A stretch of DNA of 64,000 nt from Symbiodinium natans (Eukaryota; Sar; Dinophyceae; Suessiales; Symbiodiniaceae), in NCBI GenBank assembly GCA_905221605.1, contig CAJNDS010000253.1, positions 122,682 to 186,681 of the forward strand, in the 5' to 3' direction. This document shows positions 49,201 to 60,202 of this stretch, one piece after another. The stretch's first letter is position 1; every line of letters starts with the position of its first letter. The position numbers and the translations under genes are program-made. Below the pieces are notes generated by a model that did no database searches, was not told the DNA's origin, and saw nothing but the letters and a program-made list of their open reading frames with translations.

Positions 49201-49390
49201 CTGAGGGCTTAGGGCTTAGGGCTTGGGGTCTGGGGCTTAGGGCTTAGGGCTTGTGGTTTCAAGCTTGGGCATGGGCAGGCTTGCGTTGTGAAGTTGGGAG
49301 GTGCACCAGCTTGGAGTGTGCGAGCGCGCGCGTTACTTGCGGCTCCAGCAAGAGACTCCATAGCTCGACGTTATCTGTGCCATACTTGCC
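46265..49390. other. repeat-rich stretch with two exon-like islands
   Basis: TTTAGGG/CCCTAAA arrays with islands at about 47640-47700 and 48515-48600. Each is preceded by CCCTAAA and followed by TTTAGGG, the polarity seen around real + strand exons. Translations (LCHVTGSLLGRAW; VSSFFSTFGALGPDSRRSW) match nothing I recognise. Confidence 0.45.
46446..46526. mobile_element. MITE-like element, family 2
   Basis: Left CTTTATACTAACAGTCCTTA and right (reversed) CTTATACTAACAGTGCATAG, the same termini as at 33772-33866. The flank AGGGGGACATCCCAATC is repeated just downstream at about 46549. It lies just past the ketopantoate reductase stop codon. Confidence 0.75.
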
Positions 49391-49477
49391 ATGCGGACCA
49401 TCGCAGCCCTTTCTTTGCTGGTGGCCTGCTCCGCAATCCGGAATGACATGCGCCCGGGCAACACGGACCTGATGCAG
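49391..49477 (+). CDS. probable first exon of a small secreted protein
   Basis: ATG 49391 opens MRTIAALSLLVACSAIRNDM, a short hydrophobic signal peptide, followed by RPGNTDLMQ and then CAG|GC, the donor used repeatedly in this window. The frame stays open to about 49633 but turns into low-complexity and TTTAGGG sequence, so the coding part is taken to stop at the donor. No downstream exon is identified. Exon-like composition and the TTTAGGG array that follows support a real exon; function unknown. Confidence 0.45.
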
Positions 49478-49639
49478 GCACCCTTAGATCGGGGCAGATG
49501 TTCGCAGAAGCAATGGTGTAGTAGCCCCCCCCAAAGTGTTAGTGTGAATGAGAAAGGGGATGATGATGATATGGTGATGGTGATTAGAACAAAACGACCG
49601 AACATGATACGTCATTTGGGGTTTAGGGTTTAGGGGTTT

Positions 49640-51670
49640 AGGGTTTAGGGTTTAGGGTTTAGGGTTTAGGGTTTAGGGTTTAGGGTTTAGGGCGTCATAC
49701 TCAGAACCGTCATCACCATTACCACCACCACCACCACCACCATCATCGTGGGCAGCTTCGGCGGCGTTCGGCGTTGACGAAACCCTAAACCCTAAACCCT
49801 AAACCCTAAACCCTGGACCCTAGACCCTAGACCCTAAACCCTAAACCCTAAACCCTAGACCCTAAACCCTAAACCGCGACCGCCACAATAATGAACATCA
49901 GCAGCACCATCGTCATCGGTAAACGTACACAAAACTTGTCAGAGTGATCTTAGCAACGACAGGAATATGGACAAGAACAACAACCACAGGAGCAGGAGTG
50001 GCATTCTAGGGGACAGGGCCGCCGAGGCCATCTTTGCCACCAAAAGTGCGTTTTTTTTTGTTTTTTCTTGGACATGTGACACTGCCAATCTTGGATGCTG
50101 ACTCGTGTTCTCAACGAAATCATGCGCTTTGGCTTGCAACGAAAACATGCGATTTTCTCGGGTTTTTGGCACCATCCACACCAGGAGCGTATGGTGCTCC
50201 TGTGTTGTCGTAGGGGTTTCGGCCTTTTCCGATTTTACTTGGGGTGGGGGGGTTAGCTACGTACGGTCAAACCCTAAACCCAACAGCTCATCCCAAAAAA
50301 GCAGCATGGATGCGGTTGAGGGTTTAGGGTTTAGGGTTTAGGTTTTGTGTTACGATTGCATCCAGTGGGCAGGTGTAGGGTCTGCAGAGCCCAAACCTCT
50401 GAACCCCATACCCTACATCCTAAACCCCACCAGTCGCGCAAAGCGCGAAGACACTGAACCCTGCACCCTTCACCCCACGGAATCGTGTAGAAACCTCTGA
50501 ACCCTGTACCCAAAATCCTAAACTCAGCAGTGTACCTCCGTGCTATACTGATCATGTGTGCTCGTTTGTGTAAAGCTCCAGAACCGCACAAAAGCTGTTT
50601 TGCCCGGAAGCGTACCAAATTGTTGTTTTTTTGGCATTTGATGACAAGAAACCCACGCGGTTTCCCAATTTTGACCCAAAAACATGTGTTCGTCGTAGGG
50701 GTGTTCGGACTTGACGACTTTTATTAGGGGTGCATCCCAAAAACACAGCACTGGCCAATCCGTGTTACTATTGTGTCCATCGGGCAGGTGTTGGGTCGGC
50801 GGAGCCCAAACTTCGGAACCCTAAACAACCCTGCACCCTTATAACCCTACTTGGAGGTTCAGGGTACTTAATAACTCATTGCAAGTGTGGCTGGCCAACA
50901 GCTGCGAATTGCCTGGTCGTTTCGCTGCTTTTAGACGTTTTCCTTCGTTTCTTTCGGGTTTTCCTTCGGTTTGGTGGGGGGTGAGGTGGGGGGGGGGGCT
51001 AAGAACGTCATTCACTGCGTCCATGCCCAAAACACTGGCGCTTGCAGCGTTTTCGCCTCCTTGTACAGCATACTGCACAAGGATGTGGAACAAGAAGATC
51101 TGTCACAAGTGTCCATGCCTTTCGCGACCATGCCCAAGACACTGGTATTTGCAGCGTTTTATGCCCAAAACACTGGTATTTACAGCGTTTTCGGCTCTTT
51201 GCACAACTTACTGCACAAGGATGTGGAACGAGAAAATCGTGTCACAAGCGTTTTTCCTTGCACTAAAACATCCCAAACGTGCTGCCCCAAAAAATAGCAT
51301 CAGCAAAAACTCCCAACCATGCTGTCCCAAAAAGAATAGTTTTTGGAACCCCCTAAAATCAGCCTGTTTGCTCCGCACCGCGCCTGCCAGTACGAACGAC
51401 GTGTCGCGCAGAGCCCGTGCCCAGGCAAAATGCAGCGCGGTAACCTAGATATACGCCCCACATAAAGCTCCTTAAGTGCCCCAATAGGGTTTTTATTTGG
51501 GTTATAAGTGCAGTTCAAAATGGGTTACTAAGTATCATGAACCACCAAGTACGGAATCGTGTAGAGCCCAAACCTCTGGAACCCTGTACCCCAAATCCTA
51601 AACTCAGCAGCGCACCTCCGTGCTATACTGATCATGTGTGCTCGTTTGCGTAAAGCGCCAAAACCGCACA
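49640..51670. repeat. old tandem and segmental duplications
   Basis: A ~115-bp segment at 50480-50592 recurs at 51553-51671 (GTGCTATACTGATCATGTGT in both). A ~70-bp piece at 50335-50405 recurs, diverged, at 50758-50825. A ~110-bp unit with ATGCCCAAAACACTGG and CTGCACAAGGATGTGGAAC occurs two and a half times at 51023-51260. No gene called. Confidence 0.75.
51440..51552. mobile_element. family 1 element, reverse orientation, plus a detached arm at 50848
   Basis: Read in reverse, 51552-51440 gives TACTTGGTGGTTCATGATAC and the family interior with CACTTAAGGAGC. Another arm (ACTTGGAGGTTCAGGGTACT) begins at 50848, about 700 bp upstream. Confidence 0.65.
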
Positions 51671-51797
51671 AAATGGCGAACAGTAAACAGCAACAGCCAA
51701 CAGCCAACAGCCAACAGCCAACAGCCAGCAGCCAACAGCCAGCAGCAGCAGCAGAAGCAGCAGCAGCAGCGGCGGCGGCGGCAGCGGCAGCGGCAGC

Positions 51798-51891
<94 letters not shown>

Positions 51892-51985
51892 CCGCAACCG
51901 CAAGCACAAGCACAAGCACAAGCACAAGCACAAGAACAAGACCAAGCACAAGACCAAGACCAAGAACAAGAACAAGACCAAGTGT
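51670..51985. repeat. CAG-rich and CACAAG-rich microsatellite
   Basis: AACAGCC units, then about 40 CAG/CGG triplets, then CACAAG/ACCAAG hexamers. Open in several frames (poly-Gln, poly-Ala, poly-Cys, poly-Leu), so coding is not supported. Confidence 0.95.
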
Positions 51986-52149
51986 TAGGGTTTAGGGTGT
52001 AGGGTTAAGGCTTTTGGGTTTCGGGCGTAGGGTTTAGGTTTTAGGTGGGAGCGCCCCTTACGCGACGGGCGCGTTCCATTCGTTTTGGCGATTCTGGTTG
52101 ATTCTCGGGTTGGGTTGGGTTGGGGGGGGGGGGGGGGGGTTACGTGCTT

Positions 52150-52930
52150 TTCGAGAGCACAGGGGTTCATGTTGTAGGTTTCGGGTGCACTCTCTACGTA
52201 GTTTTAATATTATTGCGGGCACTATTGTTCTCTTCATTTCGCCCGCATATTATTTTCTTCTTTCTAATGTTCATTTCGTACACTTGTAATATAATTCACG
52301 CGTGTACTCATTCACACACCCAGACAGTAGAATAATGGGGGAAAAAGACCACTTCGTTCACGAGTTTACGCACTAATATTAATACGGTTCATTCACAGGT
52401 TTGGTTAATAATTCCAGGGTTTTTAGTGCGTCCATTGAACCTCAGCTCCTTCATGTCTTACCGCGTAAACGCATGAATCTTATGTTTCACTACTTTTAAT
52501 GAGTGTACGAACCTGTAGAAAGTGCGTGAAAACCGCTCTAAAGATAGAAACCCGGGCCATAATTCTATATCTTCATGAAGAACCCCGTATAATTCTCTTA
52601 TTCACATAGTAAACCTTAGGACGTTCCCCTAATATTATATTCGTTCTCTATTAGTAATATTCCCTAGAGATTGGATATGCAATAATATTATAAGGAATGA
52701 AGGGAGCGATGAAAGGGCTTTTTAATAAGTCTTTAGGAGCTAGACCAAATCCCCCAAAACACCTCTAAAAACCTTAGAATTATGTGCTCTTTGCCTTCAT
52801 TTCTAGGGTCATTCATTGGTTTACAAAAAGCCCAAACATTAGGATTACGAAGAGAAAGCCGAATTAAATTATAACGAATGAAATGAGGCATGAATTTAAT
52901 AAAGGATTTCGTACTAACTCCTTAATAATA
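52150..52930. other. AT-rich unique stretch
   Basis: About 780 bp, free of telomere-type repeats and of long frames, rich in TAATATTA motifs. Segments at 52680-52740 and 52866-52925 are diverged direct repeats (TTATAACGAATGAA-type). No function assigned. Confidence 0.6.
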
Positions 52931-53234
52931 GAAAGTCCATAGAATATTGCACTCAGATGTGTTCAGAGCTCTCTCCAAGCTGTGCCAAGCTGCCAACAAG
53001 TGCAGCTGAACAAAGTTTCTCAGACGGTCCGCGGCAAAATGTGCTTTTTGCCTAGGCGGGAACGTCATGGTCGCTCGAAAATAGACACTGTTACACACTT
53101 TCGGCCCCTGCAACATAGCAATTCTTAAGCAGACATGTGCGTTTTGCCTGGGTTTCAGCACATTCCACATTCTGGCCATGCCAAAAAACACACGTCGCGC
53201 TACAGGCGCTCCTACCAGGTTTTAGGGTAAGCAG

Positions 53235-54177
53235 GCTGACATGGAGTCAATGAACGCCGGGAAGCCGGAGGGAGACGTGGTGGACAAGCGCGTCTCTGGG
53301 TTCGCGCCGCAGGCCATCACAACCATGAAGAGGGTTTAGGGACTGGGGTTTAGGGTTTAGGGTTTAGGGTTTAGGGTTTAGGGTTTAGGGTTTAGGGTTT
53401 AGGGTTTATAGAAATTGTATAGGGTTTGTGTCCGGGGTTTTGTCGGGTTTTGTGGGGTTTTGTCGGGTTTTGTTTTTTACATTTGTCATTTTGACTTTCG
53501 GGTTGTGGGGCCGGGGCTGGGGGAGTGCTGGAGGGGCTGGAGAGGGGCTGGAGAGGGGCTGGAGAGGGGGAGAGGGGCTAGGCTGGAGAGGGGGCTGGAG
53601 TGGAGAGGGGCTGGAGAGGGGGGGCCGCAGGGGGTGGAGGCTGGAGGGGCTGGCTGGAGGGGCGGGGCGTTGGGGCTGGTAAGTGGGCTGAGGGGGGGGC
53701 TGGCTGAAGGGTTTGGCTAATATTTTTGCATTGTGAAGGATGAAGGATTATTGCACGAGCTGCTCGTAATGAAACACCTACAATTTCTATTTATCCTGGC
53801 CTTGAGGGTTTAGGGTTTAGGGTTTCGGGTTTAGGGTTTAGGGTTTAGGGTTTAGGGTTTAGGGCAAGCAGGTGATCACAACCATGAAGCAGGCCATCCC
53901 ACCGTGCTATCGTGACTTGGTAGCGCAGTGGTGCCCTTTTCCCTTGTTTTGGGGTTCAAGGTTCCCTGGTGCCCTTATTGTAAAATGGTTACTGGGCTAC
54001 TAAGGTGACAGCCAGATAGAGATGGCCATATGCATCAAGACCAGCTTGAACAATCACTTCGGCGGCCACCACCATGTGCTGATTGCCGACGCAGGTCATG
54101 CAGCTGTCAGTTTTGACTTGCTAAACACGGCTTTCTTCAAGTGGGGAGAGATCGTCATTGTTGTCTTCGGGATATGA
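53235..54177 (+). CDS. dynein-light-chain (LC8)-like protein, 3' exons
   Basis: Exons 53235-53312, 53872-53911 and 54005-54177 (TGA) join in one frame. The first has an in-frame ATG at 53241 and may or may not be the true start. Visible pieces: DVVDKRVSGFAPQ, VITTMKQAIPPCYRDSQIEM, then NHFGGHHHVLIADAGH and FFKWGEIVIVVF. The spacing and closing beta-strands resemble dynein light chain LC8 (H-V-V-G ... F.Y..G...LLF), which binds dynein intermediate chain and other partners. Intron 1 uses a GC donor and is full of TTTAGGG and G-rich repeats; intron 2 is an introner-like GT-AG intron. Family assignment is moderate; the exon structure is firmer. Confidence 0.62.
53404..53705. repeat. TTTTGTCGGG leader plus GGAGAGGGGCT minisatellite
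   Basis: Starts ATAGAAATTGTATAGGGTTT and continues into GTTTTGTCGG repeats, then about 15 irregular units of GGCTGGAGAGGGG. The same leader occurs at 60203, again before a G-rich minisatellite. It lies in intron 1 of the dynein-light-chain-like gene. Confidence 0.85.
53912..54004 (+). mobile_element. introner-like intron, 93 nt, with terminal inverted repeats
   Basis: Starts GTGACTTGGTAGCGCAGTGG and ends, read in reverse, CTTAGTAGCCCAGTAACC. GTGAC occurs at both boundaries, consistent with a 5-bp target duplication; removing the intron joins CYR to DSQ in frame. It has the same termini as the intron at 24755-24861. Confidence 0.78.
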
Positions 54178-54329
54178 GGCAGAAAGAAGAAGGCCAGCAG
54201 CCACATTCACGGTTTAGGGTTTAGGGTTTAGGTTTTAGGGTTTCGGGTTTAGGGTTTGGGGTTTAGGGTTTAGGGTTTAGGGTTTAGGGTTTAGGGTTTA
54301 GGGGCCTAGCCCCCAACCTTCTAGAGATA

Positions 54330-54871
54330 AGTTTTGGCACGAATGCCGCTTGCGATGAGAGATATGACGCAAAAAGAACTGCAAGTGTTCTTTCCGTGCC
54401 TCGCAAATTGGATCCCCTCCAATTTTTACCTGATGATTCGCAAAGCCGTCCGGCAGACATCTTAGTTAGGGCATCGCCGCAGACGCGTTCTTCGACTTGG
54501 CGCAAATTTCCTCGTCTGGCGTTGGATTTTATGATAATTTCGCTGTTCGCAACCCAGGTGCTGAGAAAAGGACAACTGAACAACTTAGTGCAACTTCTAG
54601 GCATACGGATCGCAAATGACGAGTAAATAATATACAAGAGAGATGTGCGGCACAACACATCGGTTTTGAGCCGATGATTTGGGAATCAATAGGGGGGGGT
54701 AACTCCGGAAGATCTACCATTGTAGATTCTTTCTGCCGATTGGTTGATGAAAGGATGGGATTGATAATAGGTACGATGCGAGCGAAGCTCTTGGCTAGGA
54801 TTTCTATCGACTTATTTCGCACGGCTTGCGTGTTGCAACGCGCCAACTATGGCACGGCTACACTGCGATGA
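54330..54871 (+). pseudogene. decayed C-terminus of an RLE-type retrotransposon (restriction-like endonuclease)
   Basis: Frame 54351-54626 contains SRPADILV and, 27 residues on, LALDFMIISLF, matching the RPAD...ALD...S core of restriction-like endonucleases in this retrotransposon group. After stops, frame 54674-54871 gives PMIWESIGG and AKLLARISIDLFRTA, the usual tail. Frame breaks show it is dead. It abuts the end of the TTTAGGG domain. Confidence 0.7.
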
Positions 54872-55224
54872 ATCAAGCGATTCCCTTCTAGCACTTGTGG
54901 TATTATTTGATATCTTTAGTTATCGTTGTCGCGCCTTAATTAATTGCCATCATTGACGATCTGAAATGGGAGGAGCCTCACGAATTTGAATTATGAAGTT
55001 CACGTTTCGTGTTGGTGTTTCGTCGTTGGGGTGGGTCCCTTTCTTTTTCATGTAATTCGAGGCGATGATGGGTCCTTTTGCTGTTGGGGTATGGGGACTC
55101 TTGATTCGTGCTCGAGAATAGGGAAAAATCTTTTCTTTCTTCTAAATTTATATCCTTTTCGAGGATATTTATATTTTTAGAAATGATAAGATAAAGGATT
55201 TTTATTATCATGAATTTCGGGATA

Positions 55225-55290
55225 CGAAATCGGATTACGGACGTCATATCTCCAATTGATTCCCACACCAATGGATGACTTGGAGCGTGC
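55225..55290 (-). pseudogene. short inverted fragment of the same endonuclease tail
   Basis: Read in reverse it gives PLVWESIGD and the DNA GTGGGAATCAATTGG, close to the + strand tail at about 54675-54700. Only about 65 bp are recognisable. Confidence 0.4.
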
Positions 55291-55959
55291 TAGGGTGCAA
55301 GGGACTTCTATTCTTAAAAACACCAATTAAGAAATGAAATGAAATTTGAGTTGTTGATTCTTCTATTCTGAAACCAAGAGAATTCTATCCACTTTTGATT
55401 GATGATTGATCTTTGCATAGGATTCCCTTCACAATAGGACGCCATTGACGTCATGTTGATGTTCTGCAGGAGACTCCTTAGCGCAGGCTGGCTTGCTTAC
55501 ACGAATTGAACTTCTGAGCTGCTTGAGAGCAATTCCCTTGCCTTGTTTACAATTGGGTTTCACTTTTGAGACGTCTCACCTGGTGGAACTTTCGTTGTTT
55601 TCTTTTCCTTTTCGTCTTTCTGGGATCTGTGCGAATCTCTCTGCCAGGCGGTTGATCGTAAAACTCAACAAGTTTTGGGTCACACTCGTTTACGACTCAT
55701 GTCTCGTATTTCGATTGACATCCAACGACACGTACATAGGTGTTGTGAACGGATACGAATGTCCAGCCTCATTGCGCCTGAGGATTGTGGTGCCTCTCGC
55801 GCATTCTTGTTGGCAGTTTCTTGAAGGATTTGATTTACCAGGATGATACCCCTCCGCGCAGAATGGAAAGTTTTGCCTTGCGATCGGTCAAGTGAGGCGT
55901 TGAGTTTCTAGAATTGTTTCACAAAATTCTTATCTATTTCACTTTTGGAGAATTCCTTC

Positions 55960-56345
55960 GTCCTTGTTTCGTTTTCTCTTGATTTCTGGCGTCTTCCCTC
56001 AATTGGGGGTGGTGGTGGGTGCATTGCCCAATCGTGGCCGGTCTCACTTGGGATTTCGCCTGCTTTTTCGTTTGTTGTGCTTCTGGGAGTTCTCTTTGTT
56101 TCATTTGAGATGATTTTTCTGCCATATCATTTCTGCGATAATTGGTGCTTTTGGGTGCAGATGCCACTTGCACCGTAGCGACCACAGGGGACATGATTTA
56201 TGGTTCTGGGACGCCTCTCTAATTGGGGGTGGCGGCGGGTTTTTGTGCACGACGAGGTGTCTTGGAGAGCACGAAACTTTTGGTGGGTCTCGTTTCTTGT
56301 TCGGGGTGGTGGTGGGTTTGCCTTTTCTGAGAGCATAAGCCTCTA
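55960..56345 (+). repeat. dispersed AATTGGGGGTGGTGG repeat cluster
   Basis: Three copies of a ~100-bp unit with TCTGGGA-like lead, AATTGGGGGTGGTGGTGGG core and a following GTGCA (at 56000, 56221 and, diverged, 56301). Further copies: 61162 (+), 63955-64000 (+) and about 57725-57790 (minus). Frames through the unit are not coding. Confidence 0.75.
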
Positions 56346-56714
56346 TGCGTCCATACGCATTTCTGGTTCTTAATTGGTGCTTTTGGGAGCAGAAGCCTCT
56401 TGCACCGGGATTGGACTATCAACAGATTGCTCCCTAGGGAAAAGAATATCCACTCACGAAATCCCTCAGTGAAACAAGCCACGCTTGGGCAATACACCCG
56501 CCCCCCTAATTAAGGGAAGATGACAATGGATCGGAGATATCAAAACAACGAAAGAGGGATTCTCCCAAAACGAAGAAAAGAGACTTCTGCTCTAATCCAT
56601 GAATTCAGAAAATAAGTCAAGCTCATTCCTATCAAATGGGATATCAAATATTCACTGGCAAGTTCAGTCGTAGATCAATGGACCATTCCATCCATCTGCG
56701 CGGGGGAGTCCTGA

Positions 56715-57221
56715 TCATATCTCCGAATATATTTGGAGGAATTGGATGGAACGATCCCACATAGATTGCGAGCCCTTGTTTCCATCTCTAGCTCGCTGTA
56801 AGTAAATGTGTCCGTGTTGCTGAAGAATGAAAGAGATGCGCTGTCTCAAGAGTTGACCCATCGACCCCGATTTACGTAGAAGATTGTCGTCGGTTGCCCG
56901 ACAAAGTGATATCAAAAGACGATCCCCTTCCGGCTCCAAACCTCCCGAATATTCAAAGACCAATGATTCAAATCCTACGCCCTGAACATGACATCTCTGA
57001 GCTGTCGCACGATCTCTACGCTTGTTCTCCGCCCGAGCTTTGGCAGCCGACAAACTTTCACGTCCCAGATCCGATGACTGAAAAGGAGAAACAATCGAGA
57101 TATCAAGGGCAATCTTCGGCATCAGACCCCAAACACATTGCCTACAAAGAGCAGTGGGGACAGTCAAGATATCCGCCGGGCGTTGAGCAGGCAAGTCAGG
57201 GAGAAGATGATTGGGTTCCAA
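56715..57221 (-). pseudogene. restriction-like endonuclease domain fragment, best preserved
   Basis: One open 168-codon frame on the minus strand: QRPADILTV near its start, PKIALDISIVSPF, a helix rich in AEAK/RRD residues, GVGFESLVFEYSGG, EGDRLLISLCRATD and LLRQRISFILQQ. The order agrees with the two + strand copies. The reverse transcriptase part is missing upstream (beyond 57221 on +), so this is a truncated copy. The + strand frame at 56894-57322 is its shadow. Confidence 0.72.
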
Positions 57222-57941
57222 TTTGCACTATAATTTCCCTCCCTGAAGAGTTCGATAAATTTCGTCCCGAATCATATTATGCAGGACCATTTTTCCTCCA
57301 AGCTTACGGGGGGATTTTTTGAAGGTTTTTGCGGACCACTCAATGAATTCTGAAGGATTGGGTATCTTGAAGCTCTTTGTCTAAATGTTGGCGGATATTG
57401 ATATTTCTGATGCGTTTCAACCTTGGTTGGCGGGGGGGACTTTGGAGGGAATTGGGAAAATGGATAAAGAGGGTTCAAAATATAAGACATTTGAGGGAAA
57501 TTCAATTTCTTATAATAAGGCATAGAATTGTTATTTTTCAAATAGTAAATAAAGATAAAAATTTATAAAAAAACAAAGAATTTAAAAATTTTCGGTGTAA
57601 GAGATTTGTACTCCCAAAAATATCAATTCATTACGAATGCAAGGGCGAGAATCTTATATTCCCAGAAGCACGAATTAAATGTCGTCTAGAGCAAATACAA
57701 ACAATAAGATTATTTCGTCATGCCGAGACTCCCAATCGTGCATTGAAAAACCCCTCGCCACCCCCAATTCACTAGGAATCTCGAGAAAACAAAATTCTAA
57801 AGCCAACACGCACATACACGCCGGACTCAATTCTATACAAAGGGAGGACTTATGCATCCCAAAATATTACGAATAGCCGTCTTGACGTCTAAGTCGACAA
57901 CTCGAGAATGTCTCGAATGAGCTCCCGCCGCGGCGCTACGA

Positions 57942-58289
57942 TCATTCCCTTGCACCACCTACGCGGGGGATCGAACCTGGCGTATCAAATATCACGAAGT
58001 TCTGTAGGAAACGATCGATAGCCCCTTGGGCCATATCCGTAGACGCCTGTGCAACGCGACATTTATGCAAGATGTGAGAGAGTCCCCTCTGAATATCAAT
58101 CGAAAATCGAATTGTCAAATCTTGTTTTGTTATATCCAAAGGAGAATTCGCAGCTCGATCAGATTCCTGGCATTTAAAAAAAAGAAGATTTATTTCAATT
58201 GATGGACGTCCGGAGCCCCTCGATTGGGACGCCCATTCCATTATTATGGGACAAATATTCCGGAAATTAACCTTCAAATATATTTTCAA
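57942..58289 (-). pseudogene. possible further endonuclease-tail fragment
   Basis: A 115-codon minus-strand frame with ITKQDLTIRFSIDIQRGLSH, resembling the final helix (R.S..LQR) of the endonuclease domain. Weak evidence; it may be chance. Confidence 0.3.
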
Positions 58290-58338
58290 ATATGATTCTC
58301 CTGGGATTCGGGATCGATTGTTGCTTCATTAGCTTGTT

Positions 58339-59721
58339 GTGGCCGTCGGCGGTGGGGCGGAGGGGTTGATCTATGCGACACGCCAATGGGTCGCGAATAA
58401 TAGGGGAGAGATTGATTCAATTCTTCTGCAGAAGGATATGAAAAATGCAATCAATGTGGTACAATCGGTGGAATTCTTGCACGATTATCGTCACTTTACG
58501 CCGATATTATCTCGTTTCGCTGAATTTTGCTACGCTTCGGAATCGAACCTCGTATTGAATGAGAATATATAAAAAGATCCGAGGACAACAGGGGCGTCCA
58601 ATGATGATGGCTCTTATTTATTTGATTTGGAAGAGATACGCTGAAGAAGTCGTCACGTTGTATGGGTTCGCTTCCTCGTTTCGGCCAGAATACGCTGACG
58701 ATGGCTTCAATGGGGGTCGGATTCAAGAAATTCTGAAATACTTCCAGGCGGAGATCCAACTGACCCAGAAATTTGGATTGAACTACGATTTCTCCCAATA
58801 TAAATTATAGTTGTTTGCTGGGAAGGGATTCCGGGGAGATATTTCGACCTTTCAAGCCGTGGATGGACAGATAATTATTGAAGCGGACGTTCAAATCCGT
58901 GGACAACCGGAATTCATACAAGAATTTCGTGAAGTTCGATAGTCACAATATGAGCAGATATTCCAGAAAATGGACGTTTCGGAATGCCAATAAGTGGCAC
59001 TTCATTTATTATAAGAATGTTGTGGATATTATTTGCTTCAATTCCTGGCACGTACGGCGTACTTTCTTGACTTCATTATTTGATTGATACGAAAGTAGAT
59101 TCAGACAAGCTCTGGAAACAATCATGGGTCAACTGCTCTCGGACCAAACGTGGCGGCAAGTTGTCTTCCTTACTGACCGGGGCGGGCTGGGATTGGAGAT
59201 TGAGAAGATTGGGATTGGATGGAATTTCTATTCGAGAACCGATATCTCTTATATTGTATTGCCATTCATTCCATATATCATCTCCATGAAGTATTACTTC
59301 CATGCGCAGATATTGAATCGATCTTGGGATTGGCAGTGGCCTTGCAACGGTTGGAGATTTTGTTCCCTAAGTGGGGGCCTTATTTGAAGGATGACGAGGG
59401 CAAGTTTAAACAAAAGGATTTGTTGAAAGAAGCGGTCGTTGTGTTGCCCATGACGGTTTTCTATTCCAATTATCTAAAAGGGATCGGAAGTGGGTGGAGA
59501 TATATTCGGGAGCTTGGGCTGATGGGAGGATTCGGGTTATTCCGAGTGAGGCACGTGACACGAATTTATCTAATATTGTAATATATGATATCCTTTCCAT
59601 ACGACTTGGACTTTGGCTATTCGATATTGATGAGGACAATCGGATATATCCCCAAACTAACGATGCCTTTGGCCATCATTATTTGAATTATAATATGATT
59701 GGCAAAATCATATCCCCATAA
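58339..59721 (+). pseudogene. reverse transcriptase of a non-LTR retrotransposon, degenerate
   Basis: Homology runs across frame shifts: KDMKNAINVV (motif A Asp) near 58435; RGQQGRP (motif B, with the usual GDP Asp replaced by Arg) near 58580; YADDG (catalytic motif C) near 58691; LETIMGQLLSDQTWRQ and DRGGLGLE near 59115-59195; SGAWADGRIRVIPSEA near 59497; and GHHYLNYN near 59671, where a zinc-binding GHH.L.C would be expected. At least two frame shifts and several stops make it inactive. The order and the RGGLG and GHH features fit reverse transcriptases with a C-terminal restriction-like endonuclease. Confidence 0.82.
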
Positions 59722-59818
59722 AAGGCTACGGGCTCGACCCCTATTTTCGCTCTGCGGCCGCCCCGTCGGATGCCCCGCCTCCTCTTCCGGTCCATTTGGC
59801 TGCTTGTGAGGGCCTTGC

Positions 59819-60158
59819 AGGGGGATCCTGAAAATTCCGGGAATTTTAACACTTTTTGTCTAAAAATCCTTGGAATTTTGGGAATCACCCGGAGCTGAAA
59901 ATTCCCGGAATTTTAGGAATTGTCCGGATTGAGGTTTGGGCTTGCCGGGTTGGATTTAAGGTTCCAGCGCAACAGTGATGACGTGGGTGCCCCTTCACCT
60001 TCAAGGAAATCTTCAAAGAAATCTCTTGGTCCAGGGTAGTTCCGATGACGGTCGCCGCCCGCCAGCTGTTCAAGGGGGTTCGGCCTCACGATCACATATC
60101 AGCAACAGCTCTCGAAAAATCCTAGGAATTTAAATTCCGGGAATTTTCGGGATCCCCC
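59819..60158. mobile_element. 340-bp element with ~27-bp terminal inverted repeats
   Basis: The left end GGGGGATCCTGAAAATTCCG and the right end (reversed) GGGGGATCCCGAAAATTCCC match over about 27 bp. Extra AATTCCGGGAATTTT palindromes lie just inside the left end. The interior (59935-60110) has short frames but no recognised domain. Confidence 0.72.
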
Positions 60159-60202
60159 GGGTTCAGGGTTTTACGCTTTACGGTGTAGGGTTTTGGGGTT
60201 TA

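Larger units (their letters stand above)
1637..54305. repeat. dispersed interstitial telomere-type repeats (TTTAGGG/CCCTAAA and variants)
   Basis: TTTAGGG and its complement, with variants TTTGGGG, TTCAGGG, TTTAGGGG, TTTCGGG, TTGAGGG and CCCTTAAA, recur in arrays of a few to more than fifty units through the whole stretch. Strand switches many times, so this is not one chromosome end. Most arrays lie in introns of the two large genes; others lie in intergenic DNA. Beyond 54305 only a degenerate trace remains near 60160-60200. Confidence 0.97.

Noticed and set aside
51604-52002. Poly-Gln, poly-Ala or poly-Cys proteins
   Set aside because: CAG microsatellite open in all frames; no exon-like flanks.
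56894-57322. 142-codon + strand frame
   Set aside because: Antisense to the endonuclease-like minus-strand frame, which has family motifs; the + frame has none.
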